Assembly (NCBI GenBank): GCA_016935755.1
Contig: JAFGQI010000010.1
Location: 1-33,638, forward strand
Length of the DNA stretch: 33,638 bases
Reading direction: 5' to 3'
Source: Anaerolineales bacterium
GTDB taxonomy: Bacteria; Chloroflexota; Anaerolineae; Anaerolineales; UBA4823
Positions 25,393 to 33,638 of this stretch are shown one piece after another. Positions within the stretch are counted from its first letter, which is position 1. Each line of letters opens with the position of its first letter. The notes beneath the pieces are model-generated. The model did no database searches, had not been told where the DNA came from, and saw only the letters and a list, made by a program, of their open reading frames with translations. The position numbers and the translations under genes were made by a program.

Positions 25393-27204
25393 TCAACGGA
25401 GAAAATCACGCAGCTGCCGGCTGCGCGTGGGGTGGCGCAGCTTGCGCAGTGCTTTGGACTCGATCTGGCGAATCCGCTCGCGGGTTACATTGAAATACTG
25501 CCCTACTTCTTCCAGGGTGTGATCCTTGCCATCTATCAATCCAAAACGCAGTTCCAGCACCTGACGCTCGCGTTCGGAGAGAACTGCCAGAGCGTTTTTA
25601 ATCGACTCCCGCAGCATATCCCGGACAGCCGCGTCCAGGGGCTCCTGGGCATCTTCATCTTCTATGAAGTCTCCCAACTGGCTGTTGTCTTCATTGCCCA
25701 CCGGGCCGTCCAAGGACATTGGTTCTTCCATAGCGCGCATGATGCGGTTGACCTTGGCGGCTGCCCGGTGCCAGCGCTGGCGCACTCCCGCGTCCAGGGG
25801 TCTGGATTCATCGAGCGAGCGCTGGATAGCCTGGCGATCCAGCGGCTCCAGGTAGCCTGCCTCCAGAGCAATATCCTCACTGGTTGGTTCACGGCCAAGT
25901 TTTTGGATCAGTTCGCGCTGCACGCGCAGCAGCCGGTTGATCGACTCAAAGATATGCACCGGGATGCGGATGGTGCGCGCCTGATCGGCAATCGATCTGC
26001 TGATGGACTGGCGGATCCACCAGGTCGCATATGTGCTGAACTTATAGCCGCGGGTGGGGTCAAACTTGCCCACTGCTCGCAGCAAGCCGATGTTTCCCTC
26101 CTGGATTAAATCGAGGAAGGAACTGCCTCGACCAATATAGCGCTTGGCAACGCTTACTACCAGACGCAGATTTGCTCGGATGATGGCAGATTGAGCTTCT
26201 TCATTCCTTGAGCGGATCTGCTCTAGCTCGGCTTGACAAATTTCTTCATCTGGCAGCAGGAGCGTACGGGTTGATCCTTTGCGGCGCACTGCATCGCCGG
26301 GCAAGGAGTGATGTTTTTGTAAATGCTTTTGCAGGCGATCCGCCGCCTCAGTAGGCAGCGTATACAGGTACAGGAAGACGGCAAAGGCCTGGCGCGCCAC
26401 ACCATTCCATAGAGGATCGCTGCCCCACAGCCCATTATCGAGATATGCTCTCAGGTAGGAGGGCTGCTCGCTCTGCCAGGTGTTGCGCAGCATTTGCGCT
26501 TCGAGCAGCATCAGTTGGATGTCGGGCGCCTCATATCCCAGGCGGTGGGTATCCTCCACCAGGCGCGACCAGGTTGTGGTCAGGTCTTCATGCAGGGCCT
26601 GATAAAGCCGTTGGGCGTCCCCGGAAGGCGCTGAACTTGAACTGGGCTCGGAAAGGGCAGTTGGGAGTTCCCCCTGCTGTGGTATTTGTTCTGGATCGTT
26701 TTTGGGTTTCGCCCGCGCCAGGGGATGCGCACGGCTTAGCATTTCCAGGCGGCGCCCTGCTTCGAGCCAGGTTGCCAGCCAGAACTCCTGATCTGGCGCC
26801 AGCAGTTCAATGTTGCCGATTTCCTTCAAGTACAACCGGACAGGATCTTCACCAATTTCTGCAATCAGCAAACGGCGATCTTTGTCGCCGGCTTCCTGGG
26901 CAACGAACTCCGGCGCCATGATATTCAAGGCGTCCTCGCCATATTCACCCTCGGCGAGCAGAGAATCCAGATCATCACCAGCTAAAGCCTCGGGTTCAAT
27001 GTCTTCACCGAGTTCAAGTGCAGCTTCATCCAGCAATCCATCCTCGCCGATCAGCAGCTCATCGATTTCGTCAATCGGCGATGATTCAATATCCTCGGCT
27101 GGCAGAGCCTCTTCCTGCTCGCCCTCGAAATCGGGCTCTTCAGGCTTCTCTGGCCTCAAAGGATATTTTGCTTGCGGATCTGGTGCTGCGAAGTTCGCTT
27201 CCAT
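25393..27204 (-). CDS. rpoD: Primary RNA polymerase sigma factor (RpoD/SigA)
   Basis: The product is 603 aa. An acidic N-terminal stretch (about 25-95) stands where region 1.1 would be. Region 1.2 is [16 protein letters not shown] (120-135). Region 2 starts near 336, with [32 protein letters not shown] and the -10 recognition stretch [20 protein letters not shown] (386-405). Regions 3 and 4 follow, with LGDFIED and the -35 helix-turn-helix [20 protein letters not shown] (563-582). About 180 residues separate 1.2 from 2.1, a long non-conserved region, and roughly 25 extra residues (about 458-483) sit in region 3. It directs housekeeping transcription. It is 50 bases downstream of dnaG, the classic dnaG-rpoD pair. 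Confidence 0.96.
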   Translation of the reverse strand: MEANFAAPDPQAKYPLRPEKPEEPDFEGEQEEALPAEDIESSPIDEIDELLIGEDGLLDEAALELGEDIEPEALAGDDLDSLLAEGEYGEDALNIMAPEFVAQEAGDKDRRLLIAEIGEDPVRLYLKEIGNIELLAPDQEFWLATWLEAGRRLEMLSRAHPLARAKPKNDPEQIPQQGELPTALSEPSSSSAPSGDAQRLYQALHEDLTTTWSRLVEDTHRLGYEAPDIQLMLLEAQMLRNTWQSEQPSYLRAYLDNGLWGSDPLWNGVARQAFAVFLYLYTLPTEAADRLQKHLQKHHSLPGDAVRRKGSTRTLLLPDEEICQAELEQIRSRNEEAQSAIIRANLRLVVSVAKRYIGRGSSFLDLIQEGNIGLLRAVGKFDPTRGYKFSTYATWWIRQSISRSIADQARTIRIPVHIFESINRLLRVQRELIQKLGREPTSEDIALEAGYLEPLDRQAIQRSLDESRPLDAGVRQRWHRAAAKVNRIMRAMEEPMSLDGPVGNEDNSQLGDFIEDEDAQEPLDAAVRDMLRESIKNALAVLSERERQVLELRFGLIDGKDHTLEEVGQYFNVTRERIRQIESKALRKLRHPTRSRQLRDFLR

Positions 27205-27254
27205 AGCAAGGCGATAACCTTTATTGGTGGATGCTGTTCTTTGCCCGCCGAATG

Positions 27255-29231
27255 TTAAGCGGCGCTCTTTGCCGCCCGGGTAACCGTTGAATGGCCGGTG
27301 TATTGGCTGATGGCTTGATCCAGCCGTCTCTTCATCTCTGTCAGTTGTACCATAGTTTCCAGGTATTGTGAGGTCTCAAGCAGCGAATTTTGCTGGCGGT
27401 CTGCTCCTTCCTGGGCCTCCTGGAGCAGGTAGCGCTGGTAGTCGATCTCTTGATGAAGATTGCGCTTGCGCAGATCCAGCAGGCCGCGCATCAAATCATC
27501 CAGGACGCGATCGTCGCTGGGATCGAATTTTTCGGTGCGCTCCAGCATGCTGTCGGCTATATCCATCATCGGCAGGGAGAGATTGTTGAAGACGAAGTCG
27601 AGCGGCTCGGTCATATCCTGGTCGATCGAATCCTGGAACAGCCGCAGGATGGATTGGTGATCGGCATGTTGGAAGTCGTTCGGGATTAATCGGGGCAGGC
27701 CCTCTTGCAGCAGCAGGCGATCCACCTGGTAGAGCAGTCCCGGGCGGCGCAGCAGCACTCCCAGGCAGTGCGCTTCTAACAAGTAGCTGCTAGAAACCGT
27801 CCGGCTATGGCTTTCCGCTTCTGGCGCAGCGGTGGAAGAACCTGATGGCTGGCGGCGCTGCTCGCCCCGTGGTTTTGGGCGGGAACGGGCACCGCCAGGG
27901 GCGCTGCCCAGCAGAGCGCGCTCATCTACCCGCAGCAGGCGCGCCAGGCGCTGGCGATAGGTGTCGCGCTCGACCGGATTGGGTATGTCCTCAATCAGCG
28001 GCAGAACCTGGGAGGCAATTTCGCTCTTAATCTTGGGGTCATCCAGGTCGCGCCCGCTCGCCAATGTTTCCATAACATGGATAACCACCGGGCGCGCCTC
28101 GGCGACAATCCGCTCCCATTCCTTTGGATCGCGATTGACCACCTCGTCTGGGTCCAGGCCCTCGGGTAGAACGGTGACGCGGATATCTGCCTGCAGGCGT
28201 GCTTCGTATCCCAGCAGCCCGCGCGCATCGAATACTGGGTCCTGCTCGCGTTCCATCGTTTGCCGGGCGATCTGCAGGCCGCGCAGGGTGGCGGCGTTGC
28301 CGGCTGCATCTGGATCCAGCGCCAGGACGATGCGCTTGCTGAAGCGTTTGAGCAGGTTGAGCTGGTGTTCGGTCAGAGCAGTGCCCATCGGAGAGACAGC
28401 ATTGGCATAACCCGCCTGGTGCAGGGCGATGACATCCAGATAGCCTTCAACAATGACCACCTGATCCAGGCTGCGGATGGCGCGCCGGGCGTGGTCCAAT
28501 CCATACAGCAATCGCCCCTTATCGAACACGGCTGTCTGGGGTGAATTCAGGAACTTGGGCACGTCATCGGGATTGAGGATGCGGGCGCCAAAACCAGCCA
28601 TGCGGCCGCGCTCATCGCGGATGGGGAACATGATGCGATGCCGGAAGCGGTCATACACGCCCCCCTCATCGCGTTGCCCCACCAGCCCGGCATCCAACAG
28701 TTCTTGTTCGGAATGGCTGCGCGAGCGCAGGTACTGCAGAATGGCATCCCAGGAGTGAGGGGCATACCCCAGGGCGAAGGATTCCAGGGTTTCAGCCTGG
28801 AGGCCGCGCTTTTGGAGAAGATAATCCAACGCGATTTTCCCGCCAGGAGTGTTCATCAGCTGGTGGTGGTAGAAAGTGGCGGCTTCTTCCAGCAAGGCGC
28901 GCAGATGATCATGCTCTTCCGCCGCCTCTTGCTGCTGCTGGGTGGGAGGGGTCAGCTGCACTCCGGCGCGCTCTGCCAGATAGTGCAGCGCCTCAGGAAA
29001 ATCCCAGCCCTCTTTCTTCATCACGTATTTGAAGATATCACCACCCTCGTTGCACTGCCCGAAGCAGCGCCAGGTGCCCGAATCGGGAAAGACCGCGAAG
29101 GAAGGTGTGCGCGTATTGGGGTGAAAAGGGCAGAACCCGGTGTAGTTTTTCCCAGACCGGCGCAATTGCACCGTCTCGGACACCAGGTCGACGATATCAA
29201 CGCGGGCTTTGATTTCGTCAATTACAGACAT
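27255..29231 (-). CDS. dnaG: DNA primase
   Basis: The product is 658 aa. The N-terminal zinc finger reads Cys34-x2-His37-x18-Cys56-x3-Cys60 (CPFH and CFGQC), with one residue more than the usual CxxC at the end. The TOPRIM catalytic core has [12 protein letters not shown] (Glu262) and ALDPDAAG (Asp306, Asp308), which bind the metals for RNA primer synthesis. A Pro/Arg/Ser-rich linker near residues 450-480 leads to the C-terminal helicase-binding region. AAGGAGAGG before ATG 29231 is a good ribosome site. It makes primers for replication in the cytoplasm and is followed by rpoD. Confidence 0.96.
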   Translation of the reverse strand: MSVIDEIKARVDIVDLVSETVQLRRSGKNYTGFCPFHPNTRTPSFAVFPDSGTWRCFGQCNEGGDIFKYVMKKEGWDFPEALHYLAERAGVQLTPPTQQQQEAAEEHDHLRALLEEAATFYHHQLMNTPGGKIALDYLLQKRGLQAETLESFALGYAPHSWDAILQYLRSRSHSEQELLDAGLVGQRDEGGVYDRFRHRIMFPIRDERGRMAGFGARILNPDDVPKFLNSPQTAVFDKGRLLYGLDHARRAIRSLDQVVIVEGYLDVIALHQAGYANAVSPMGTALTEHQLNLLKRFSKRIVLALDPDAAGNAATLRGLQIARQTMEREQDPVFDARGLLGYEARLQADIRVTVLPEGLDPDEVVNRDPKEWERIVAEARPVVIHVMETLASGRDLDDPKIKSEIASQVLPLIEDIPNPVERDTYRQRLARLLRVDERALLGSAPGGARSRPKPRGEQRRQPSGSSTAAPEAESHSRTVSSSYLLEAHCLGVLLRRPGLLYQVDRLLLQEGLPRLIPNDFQHADHQSILRLFQDSIDQDMTEPLDFVFNNLSLPMMDIADSMLERTEKFDPSDDRVLDDLMRGLLDLRKRNLHQEIDYQRYLLQEAQEGADRQQNSLLETSQYLETMVQLTEMKRRLDQAISQYTGHSTVTRAAKSAA

Positions 29232-29273
29232 GAAGCCTCTCCTTCAACGCGTGACCTTACACATGCCATTGCG

Positions 29274-30857
29274 TTATGGCAGCCCGGCGATGCTCATATC
29301 TTGGGGATATTCAACCGTGAAATCGAAGCGGATGGTGCGCTTCTCCCTGGCGAACAGGGTCAGCTCCCAATCCAGCTGGTTCAGCTCGCTTTGCTGGGCG
29401 GGTTTAGGGTCGGCAGAGTCCAGGCGCACCTTGATTTCTTCGTGGCGCGAGACAGGCAGTTGATCGTGAATGGTAATATGCGCCTCTCCTGGAAGCAGGT
29501 TCTCCAGGCGGATTTCGTAGCCAAAATGGATGCGCCGTTTGCCGCCGATGAGGGTCTTATCCACTTCGCGGCGTTTCAGCTCACGCTGAACTTTGAGGCG
29601 GTCGTCGGCGCCCAGGTACAATTCGATCATCCCCTGGGGGGCGGTCAAGTCCAGACGGGTCGTTCCGATGAACTCTCCTCCAGCAAAGAGGTTGGCAGCG
29701 CCCGGCAGCAGCGTGTAGAGGCTGTCGTTGGTGACTTTGGCCCGGCGGTAGGCCGCCTCGGCCAGCTTTGGCGCGCTGACATAATCCAGTTTGGGAGGCA
29801 GGGAGTAGCGCGCCACGGAAACTTTATGAGGAGCGCCATCCGCCGGGATGCTGACTTTGGCCGGCACATGGTAGGTGACTGCTGCACCAGAACTGTCAAC
29901 GCTGGCCTGCACCACTTCGGCTTCTGCCTCCGCTATCTTGCTGACCTCCCGCATCGCCATATCGGGCGCCGCGGCAGCCATGACCATTCCCGTAGGCGCG
30001 GCTGCCTTGGGGAGGGCAGCACGCATCACCGGTGGAGGCGGACCGATAAACCAGGGTTCCAGTTCAGGCAGCGTAGCTGCCAGCGCGGGACGGGCAGTGG
30101 AGAGGGTCAGTTCCACGTTCTCCCAGTTTTCTCCTGTCTGCTGGGTGACCTGGGCCAGGTAACCAATTTCTAATTCGGCCTTGCCATTCTCCTCAACCAG
30201 ACGCAGATCATACAGCGGCTTCCAGCCAGCATTTGAGACGACATAGGTCAACTCAACGGTCAGGCTGCCTGGATCAGTCACCTCCACTTCCACGAAGGCA
30301 GCATAGCGCTCGCGTGGGCGGGCGCTGCGCAGCAGGTCGAGCTGGCGCTTGAGCTGTGCCAGGCGGCGATCCATCTCGCGGCGGCGGATGGCAAGCTGGT
30401 GCTGCTCGGTATCCAGCTGGCTCATCGTGGCTCGCAGGCTATCGTAGAATGCCAGCTGCGCCTCCAGGCTGGTTTCGCCTGCTGCCAGGGCAGTGGCATA
30501 GATCTGGGTATGACCGGCTAACGCATCCAGTTTGAGATGCTGCTGTTTGAGCAGCTCGCTCTGGGTGTCCAGGGCGGCGATTTCATCCTGCAGGGTCTCG
30601 ATCTGCATTTCCAGCTCATGCGCCTGCTCAGAGGGTGTGTCGCTGTAAAAAACCTTGTGCGCCTGCAGGCCCAGCAGGCGGGCGCGAGCCGTGCCATGCG
30701 CTGTGGCGCGCAGCGAATCAGGGTTGATGACCACTGGCAGGTCGGCAATTTCGATCTGGTGGGCGCCAGCCTCCAAGGCAATTTCACTGCGGCGGGTCAG
30801 GCGTGCCCGGTCCGGGTAGACGATCACCTGATGGATAGAACTCTCTGGTTTTGACAT
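29274..30857 (-). CDS. DUF4139 (MuiA-like) domain protein
   Basis: The product is 527 aa without a signal peptide. The N-terminal 100 residues match DUF4140 (VIVYPDRARLTRRSEIALEA is typical), then a coiled coil of about 80-180, then a beta-rich DUF4139 domain (VVSNAGWKPLYDLRL; PQGMIELYLGADDRLKVQRE). Relatives are annotated as mucoidy inhibitor A, but no reaction is known. An Ala/Pro-rich loop (about 275-330) interrupts the second domain. It is 42 bases upstream of dnaG and co-oriented, so probably in the same transcript. AAGGAG 7 bases before ATG 30857 supports the start. Confidence 0.85.
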   Translation of the reverse strand: MSKPESSIHQVIVYPDRARLTRRSEIALEAGAHQIEIADLPVVINPDSLRATAHGTARARLLGLQAHKVFYSDTPSEQAHELEMQIETLQDEIAALDTQSELLKQQHLKLDALAGHTQIYATALAAGETSLEAQLAFYDSLRATMSQLDTEQHQLAIRRREMDRRLAQLKRQLDLLRSARPRERYAAFVEVEVTDPGSLTVELTYVVSNAGWKPLYDLRLVEENGKAELEIGYLAQVTQQTGENWENVELTLSTARPALAATLPELEPWFIGPPPPVMRAALPKAAAPTGMVMAAAAPDMAMREVSKIAEAEAEVVQASVDSSGAAVTYHVPAKVSIPADGAPHKVSVARYSLPPKLDYVSAPKLAEAAYRRAKVTNDSLYTLLPGAANLFAGGEFIGTTRLDLTAPQGMIELYLGADDRLKVQRELKRREVDKTLIGGKRRIHFGYEIRLENLLPGEAHITIHDQLPVSRHEEIKVRLDSADPKPAQQSELNQLDWELTLFAREKRTIRFDFTVEYPQDMSIAGLP

Positions 30858-30947
30858 GTTGGACTCCTTGCGGCCGGGTTGGTCGCCTAAGTATTGCTTC
30901 CCAAGAAGTTATGCGATAGGAGCGATGAGGGTGCGGCGTCAATCCAA

Positions 30948-30953
30948 ATTATA
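30948..30953 (-). promoter_or_regulatory. Extended -10 box for the DUF4139-dnaG-rpoD block
   Basis: The minus strand reads TGGTATAAT, a perfect TATAAT with TGn extension, 90 bases before the ATG at 30857. The -35 is weak. It overlaps the divergent promoter at 30975-30980. Confidence 0.5.
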
Positions 30954-30974
30954 CCAGCCAGTCCCAGGCGGGCG

Positions 30975-30980
30975 TATAAT
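30975..30980 (+). promoter_or_regulatory. -10 box for the EamA transporter transcript
   Basis: TATAAT lies 107 bases before the transporter ATG. Its -35 (about TACCAG, 30952-30957) would lie on top of the opposite -10, so the two divergent promoters share the same 30 bp. Confidence 0.4.
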
Positions 30981-31002
30981 AGCCGGGCGGAGGCCAGATT
31001 CA

Positions 31003-31050
31003 ATGTTCCTGAAATCCCAATTTTCTGTTGAAGATACCAGCGCCAGGTAG
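31003..31050 (+). CDS. Possible 15-residue leader peptide upstream of the transporter
   Basis: ATG 31003 is preceded by GGAGG at a 9-base spacing, and the peptide MFLKSQFSVEDTSAR ends at TAG 31048-31050. It begins about 15 bases after the predicted transcription start and ends 36 bases before the transporter ATG, in the same frame. It has no run of a regulatory amino acid. It may be a translated leader or chance. Confidence 0.25.
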   Translation: MFLKSQFSVEDTSAR

Positions 31051-31086
31051 GTCAATCCCTGCGCGGCGTCTGATGCTGGCCTGCCG

Positions 31087-32001
31087 ATGACTCTGCCTGC
31101 CGCGCTGCTGCTGATCTTCTCGGCGGGCGTGCATGCCGCCTGGAACCTGCTGGGAAAGCGCGAGAACCCCTCTCCGGCGTTCATGCTGGCTGCTAATACC
31201 CTGGGCTGCATATGCCTCCTGCCGGTGCTCTTTCTGGTTAAGGGCGGTCTACGAGAGGTTTTCAGCCTGGCGCGCCTGGTCTGGTTTCAACTGGTGATCA
31301 CCGGGATAGCGCAAGCTCTGTACTATACCGCCCTGGCGCGCGCTTATCGCGCTGGCGATCTGTCAGTGGTGTATCCGCTGGCGCGGGCGACGCCGGTGCT
31401 GTTTGTGGCGCTGCTGACTCGCTGGCTGGGGCTGGGCGAGCCGGTGGAACGGCTGGCAGTCCTGGGGATGCTTCTGGTGGTGGCGGGCTGCCTGGTATTG
31501 CCCATCCCGGGGTTCGCCGCCTTTCACTGGCGCAACTACACCCAGCCGGCCTGCCTGTGGGCGCTGGCGGCAGCCGTGGGCATGGCGGGCTATTCGCTGG
31601 TGGACAGCCAGGCGATTAACCTGCTGCGCCCTGCCGTGGATGCTTCGCAGATCACCATCGTCACGGCTCTCTATGCTCTGCTGGAGGGCCTGAGCGCCTC
31701 GCTGTGCCTGGCGCTGGTGATCCTGCCGCTCCGCTCAGGACGCCGGGATCTAGCCCGCATCCGTGCCAACGGCTGGCGCCAGGCTGCCCTGGTGGGGGTG
31801 GGCATCTATCTCGCCTATACCCTGGTGCTGCTGGCGATGGGGCTGGTGACCAATGTCAGCTATGTGGTGGCGTTCCGTCAGCTGAGCATTCCCCTGGGGG
31901 CGCTGCTTGGGGTGACCGTGCTGAAGGAGCCGCCTCACCTGCCCAAGTTCATCGGGGTGGGGCTGGTTTTTGCTGGTTTGATTCTGGTAGGGTTAGGATA
32001 A
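31087..32001 (+). CDS. EamA/DMT-superfamily transporter
   Basis: The product is 304 aa with about ten hydrophobic helices in two repeats, each of EamA type (first repeat about 3-135, second about 150-300). Typical pieces are FSAGVHAAWNLLGKRE at the start, ALARAYRAGDLSVVYPLARATP at the end of the first repeat half, and VAFRQLSIPLGALLGVTVLKE near the C-terminus. The superfamily exports or imports small metabolites; the substrate cannot be read from the sequence. No ribosome site precedes ATG 31087, which fits coupling to upstream translation. Confidence 0.9.
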   Translation: MTLPAALLLIFSAGVHAAWNLLGKRENPSPAFMLAANTLGCICLLPVLFLVKGGLREVFSLARLVWFQLVITGIAQALYYTALARAYRAGDLSVVYPLARATPVLFVALLTRWLGLGEPVERLAVLGMLLVVAGCLVLPIPGFAAFHWRNYTQPACLWALAAAVGMAGYSLVDSQAINLLRPAVDASQITIVTALYALLEGLSASLCLALVILPLRSGRRDLARIRANGWRQAALVGVGIYLAYTLVLLAMGLVTNVSYVVAFRQLSIPLGALLGVTVLKEPPHLPKFIGVGLVFAGLILVGLG

Positions 32002-32039
32002 GCATATGGGGAAAATTGGTGTTCCCATCGCCAATATTC

Positions 32040-32048
32040 TGATATACT
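32040..32048 (+). promoter_or_regulatory. Extended -10 promoter of the metallophosphoesterase gene
   Basis: TGATATACT, an extended -10 (TGn plus TATACT), lies 30 bases before ATG 32079. No clear -35 is visible. A weak AAGG precedes the start codon. Confidence 0.4.
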
Positions 32049-32078
32049 AAAAAGACAATTCTTATCGGTTAAGGTCCT

Positions 32079-33524
32079 ATGAAACGGTATCGCGTCTCTC
32101 ACTTACGAAATACTCCTCGCCTGGCCCCCCGGCCTGTGATGCCGCTGATCTTATGGATGGTCGTATCTCTCCTGGCCGCGGCCTGTTGGAGTTCTACGGG
32201 CCTTGCTCCGGTAGCTTCCACAACGCCTCCGGCAGGCAATGATCCGCTCCCTTCGGCCATGCCCACTGACCCGATGGCTGCGGCGGCCTCCCCTTCGCCG
32301 CTTCCAGCGACTGCTGCTCCCACTCCTACGGAGGCTCCGCCCCCAGGCACGCCGGTGCCCGATCTGTTCAGCCAGGAGCCGCCCATCAGCGCGACAGCTT
32401 ACCTGCTGCCGCTGACCGTGCAGCACGTCACCGAAACCAGCGCCACGCTCTTCCTGGAACTCGCCGCTCCCGCTTCAGGAGCCTTGTTCTACCGGCCAGC
32501 CGGGGGCGATGCGGGGACCACCTCAACGGCTGTTCTCCTGGAACCCACTCAAACCCGCCACCAGCTGGTGCTGGAAAACCTGCAGCCGGGGGTGGAGTAC
32601 CAGGCGCAGGTCGGCCTGAGCGAGGGGGATGGTTCCCTGCGCCAGCCAGCCTTCAGGCAGGCGGCCTGGGGCGCGGTGCATTTTCGCACAGCTGCCAGCC
32701 AGGAGCCGCTGCGGTTTGGCGTGTTTGGCGACGCCAGCTTTGGCGACCCGGCTACGGTGGCTCTGGTTGAGCGCATGCTGACCTATGATCTGGATTTTGC
32801 CATCCATACCGGGGATGTCGTCGCTGAGATTCAAAACGACCCCAGCCCGGCTGAAGCATACGCCACCAAGTTCTATACTGCCCTGTCCGGACTGCTGCAC
32901 CACATGCCCATCTATACTGTCATAGGCAACCACGACTATGACCGCCCAGCCTACTGGCAGGAGCAGCCTTTTTATTACTATGCCTTCCCGCCGTTTTTCG
33001 ATCCTGCCTTTCAATCCACCATCGCCAGCGGCGCCCGCCAGTATTACGCCTTTGCCAAACAGGGCGTGCAGTTCATGCTGCTGGACTCGCAGACCTTCTA
33101 CGGCGTTCCAGGCCGGGCTGAACAGCAGGCCTGGATGGAAGAGCGCCTGGCGGACCCCCGCTTCCGCTATACCATCCCCATCTTCCATGTGCCGCCGTTC
33201 TTCAGCGGCTCTGTCCACCCCCAGGATGGCATCCCCATCCGCCAGACCTGGCATCCGCTCTTTTCAACTTCCAGGGTGCCGTTGGCGTTTTCTGGGCACA
33301 GCCACCATTACGAGCGCCTGTTTGCCGATGGCATTACCTATATCGTCTCCGGCGGCGGCTCCAGCATCATCTACGCGGCCGGGGAGATCCTGCCGCAGAG
33401 CCAGATCTACGCTCGCCGCACGCACTTTGTGCTGGTGGAACTCTACGCCGACCGGATCGAGCTTTCGGCGATCGATAAAAATGGTGAACTGCTGGATCGA
33501 TGGACAGTCGAGACGCCTGGATAA
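32079..33524 (+). CDS. Calcineurin-like metallophosphoesterase lipoprotein
   Basis: The product is 481 aa. The lipobox LLAAC (Cys35) follows a Lys/Arg-rich N-terminus. A Pro/Ala/Thr linker covers about 45-95. A fibronectin-III-like domain of the purple acid phosphatase type (about 103-203) precedes the catalytic domain. Metal-binding motifs are GDASFGD (216-222), HTGDVV (242-247), GNHDYD (282-287), FHVPPF (368-373) and GHSHHYE (405-411). The family hydrolyses phosphomonoesters or diesters with two metal ions, here on the outer face of the membrane. The substrate is unknown. It shares the lipobox-linker design with the two other lipoproteins in this window. Confidence 0.9.
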   Translation: MKRYRVSHLRNTPRLAPRPVMPLILWMVVSLLAAACWSSTGLAPVASTTPPAGNDPLPSAMPTDPMAAAASPSPLPATAAPTPTEAPPPGTPVPDLFSQEPPISATAYLLPLTVQHVTETSATLFLELAAPASGALFYRPAGGDAGTTSTAVLLEPTQTRHQLVLENLQPGVEYQAQVGLSEGDGSLRQPAFRQAAWGAVHFRTAASQEPLRFGVFGDASFGDPATVALVERMLTYDLDFAIHTGDVVAEIQNDPSPAEAYATKFYTALSGLLHHMPIYTVIGNHDYDRPAYWQEQPFYYYAFPPFFDPAFQSTIASGARQYYAFAKQGVQFMLLDSQTFYGVPGRAEQQAWMEERLADPRFRYTIPIFHVPPFFSGSVHPQDGIPIRQTWHPLFSTSRVPLAFSGHSHHYERLFADGITYIVSGGGSSIIYAAGEILPQSQIYARRTHFVLVELYADRIELSAIDKNGELLDRWTVETPG

Positions 33525-33552
33525 GAATCTCGTAGATCAAATCGGACGGCTT

Positions 33553-33638
33553 TTAAAATCCCTCCAAGCGGGACATGTCCGCCGCGCCGCTCGCCAGGGC
33601 GGCGATGCGCTGCAGCAGCCCCAGGCGGTTCTGGCGCA
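33553..33638 (-). CDS. glyS: C-terminal end of probable glycyl-tRNA synthetase beta chain
   Basis: Only the last 27 codons are present; the frame enters from the right edge and ends at TAA 33555-33553. The residues RQNRLGLLQRIAALASGAAD, then MSRLEGF, match the usual end of GlyS beta chains (N-R-L-x-L-L then a V/A-A-D-x-S). With so short a piece this is recognition of a tail only. It converges with the metallophosphoesterase gene with 28 bases between the stops and no hairpin. Confidence 0.45.
   Translation of the reverse strand, partial: RQNRLGLLQRIAALASGAADMSRLEGF

Noticed and set aside
28638..30173. A 511-codon plus-strand frame across the dnaG-DUF4139 junction
   Set aside because: It is antisense to two well-supported genes and shows no domain.

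Overview
The window is a GC-rich bacterial chromosome segment. Lipoproteins with Pro/Thr-rich linkers, an NBR1-type Ig-like domain, a complete nuoA-N cluster and the DnaG zinc-finger variant all suggest the phylum Chloroflexota, probably class Anaerolineae. That placement is inference from family features, not a database result. Almost every gene lies on the minus strand. The exceptions are one lipoprotein gene near 8 kb and two genes at the right end.

Region 1-2,700 (minus): two tandem zinc-ribbon proteins (the second runs off the left edge), the ribosome-rescue hydrolase ArfB, and a peroxiredoxin-glutaredoxin fusion. An in-frame TGA sits exactly at the peroxidatic cysteine of the peroxiredoxin, and a 9-bp hairpin follows at SECIS-like distance. 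I read this as a selenoprotein that ordinary gene calling would truncate. It is the most interesting object in the window.

Region 2,800-6,815 (minus): a tight operon prfA-prmC-ydcF-like-coaBC (release factor 1, the methyltransferase that modifies release factors, a DUF218 envelope protein and the bifunctional CoA enzyme). Its leader holds a promoter, an immediately following intrinsic terminator, and a long perfect hairpin.

Region 7,000-10,280: three exported proteins with their own promoters and terminators: a small aromatic-rich secreted protein of unknown function, an NBR1-Ig-like lipoprotein (plus strand) and a seven-TPR lipoprotein. The last two converge on a bidirectional terminator.

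Region 10,280-25,280 (minus): the complete 14-gene complex I operon nuoABCDEFGHIJKLMN in canonical order, ending in a strong intrinsic terminator. All expected Fe-S ligands are visible, including those for cluster N7 in NuoG.

Region 25,390-30,860 (minus): a DUF4139/MuiA-like protein, dnaG primase and the primary sigma factor rpoD, directly upstream of and co-oriented with nuoA. Replication priming, housekeeping transcription and respiration genes therefore form one long co-directional block.

Region 30,860-33,638: overlapping divergent promoters, a possible 15-residue leader peptide, an EamA/DMT transporter, a metallophosphoesterase lipoprotein (both plus), and at the right edge the last 27 codons of a minus-strand gene that looks like glycyl-tRNA synthetase beta. 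I found no tRNA, rRNA, CRISPR array, insertion sequence or prophage. Start codons were moved inward from the longest reading frame where an internal ATG has the better ribosome binding site or fits the family length (arfB, coaBC, nuoK, nuoB).
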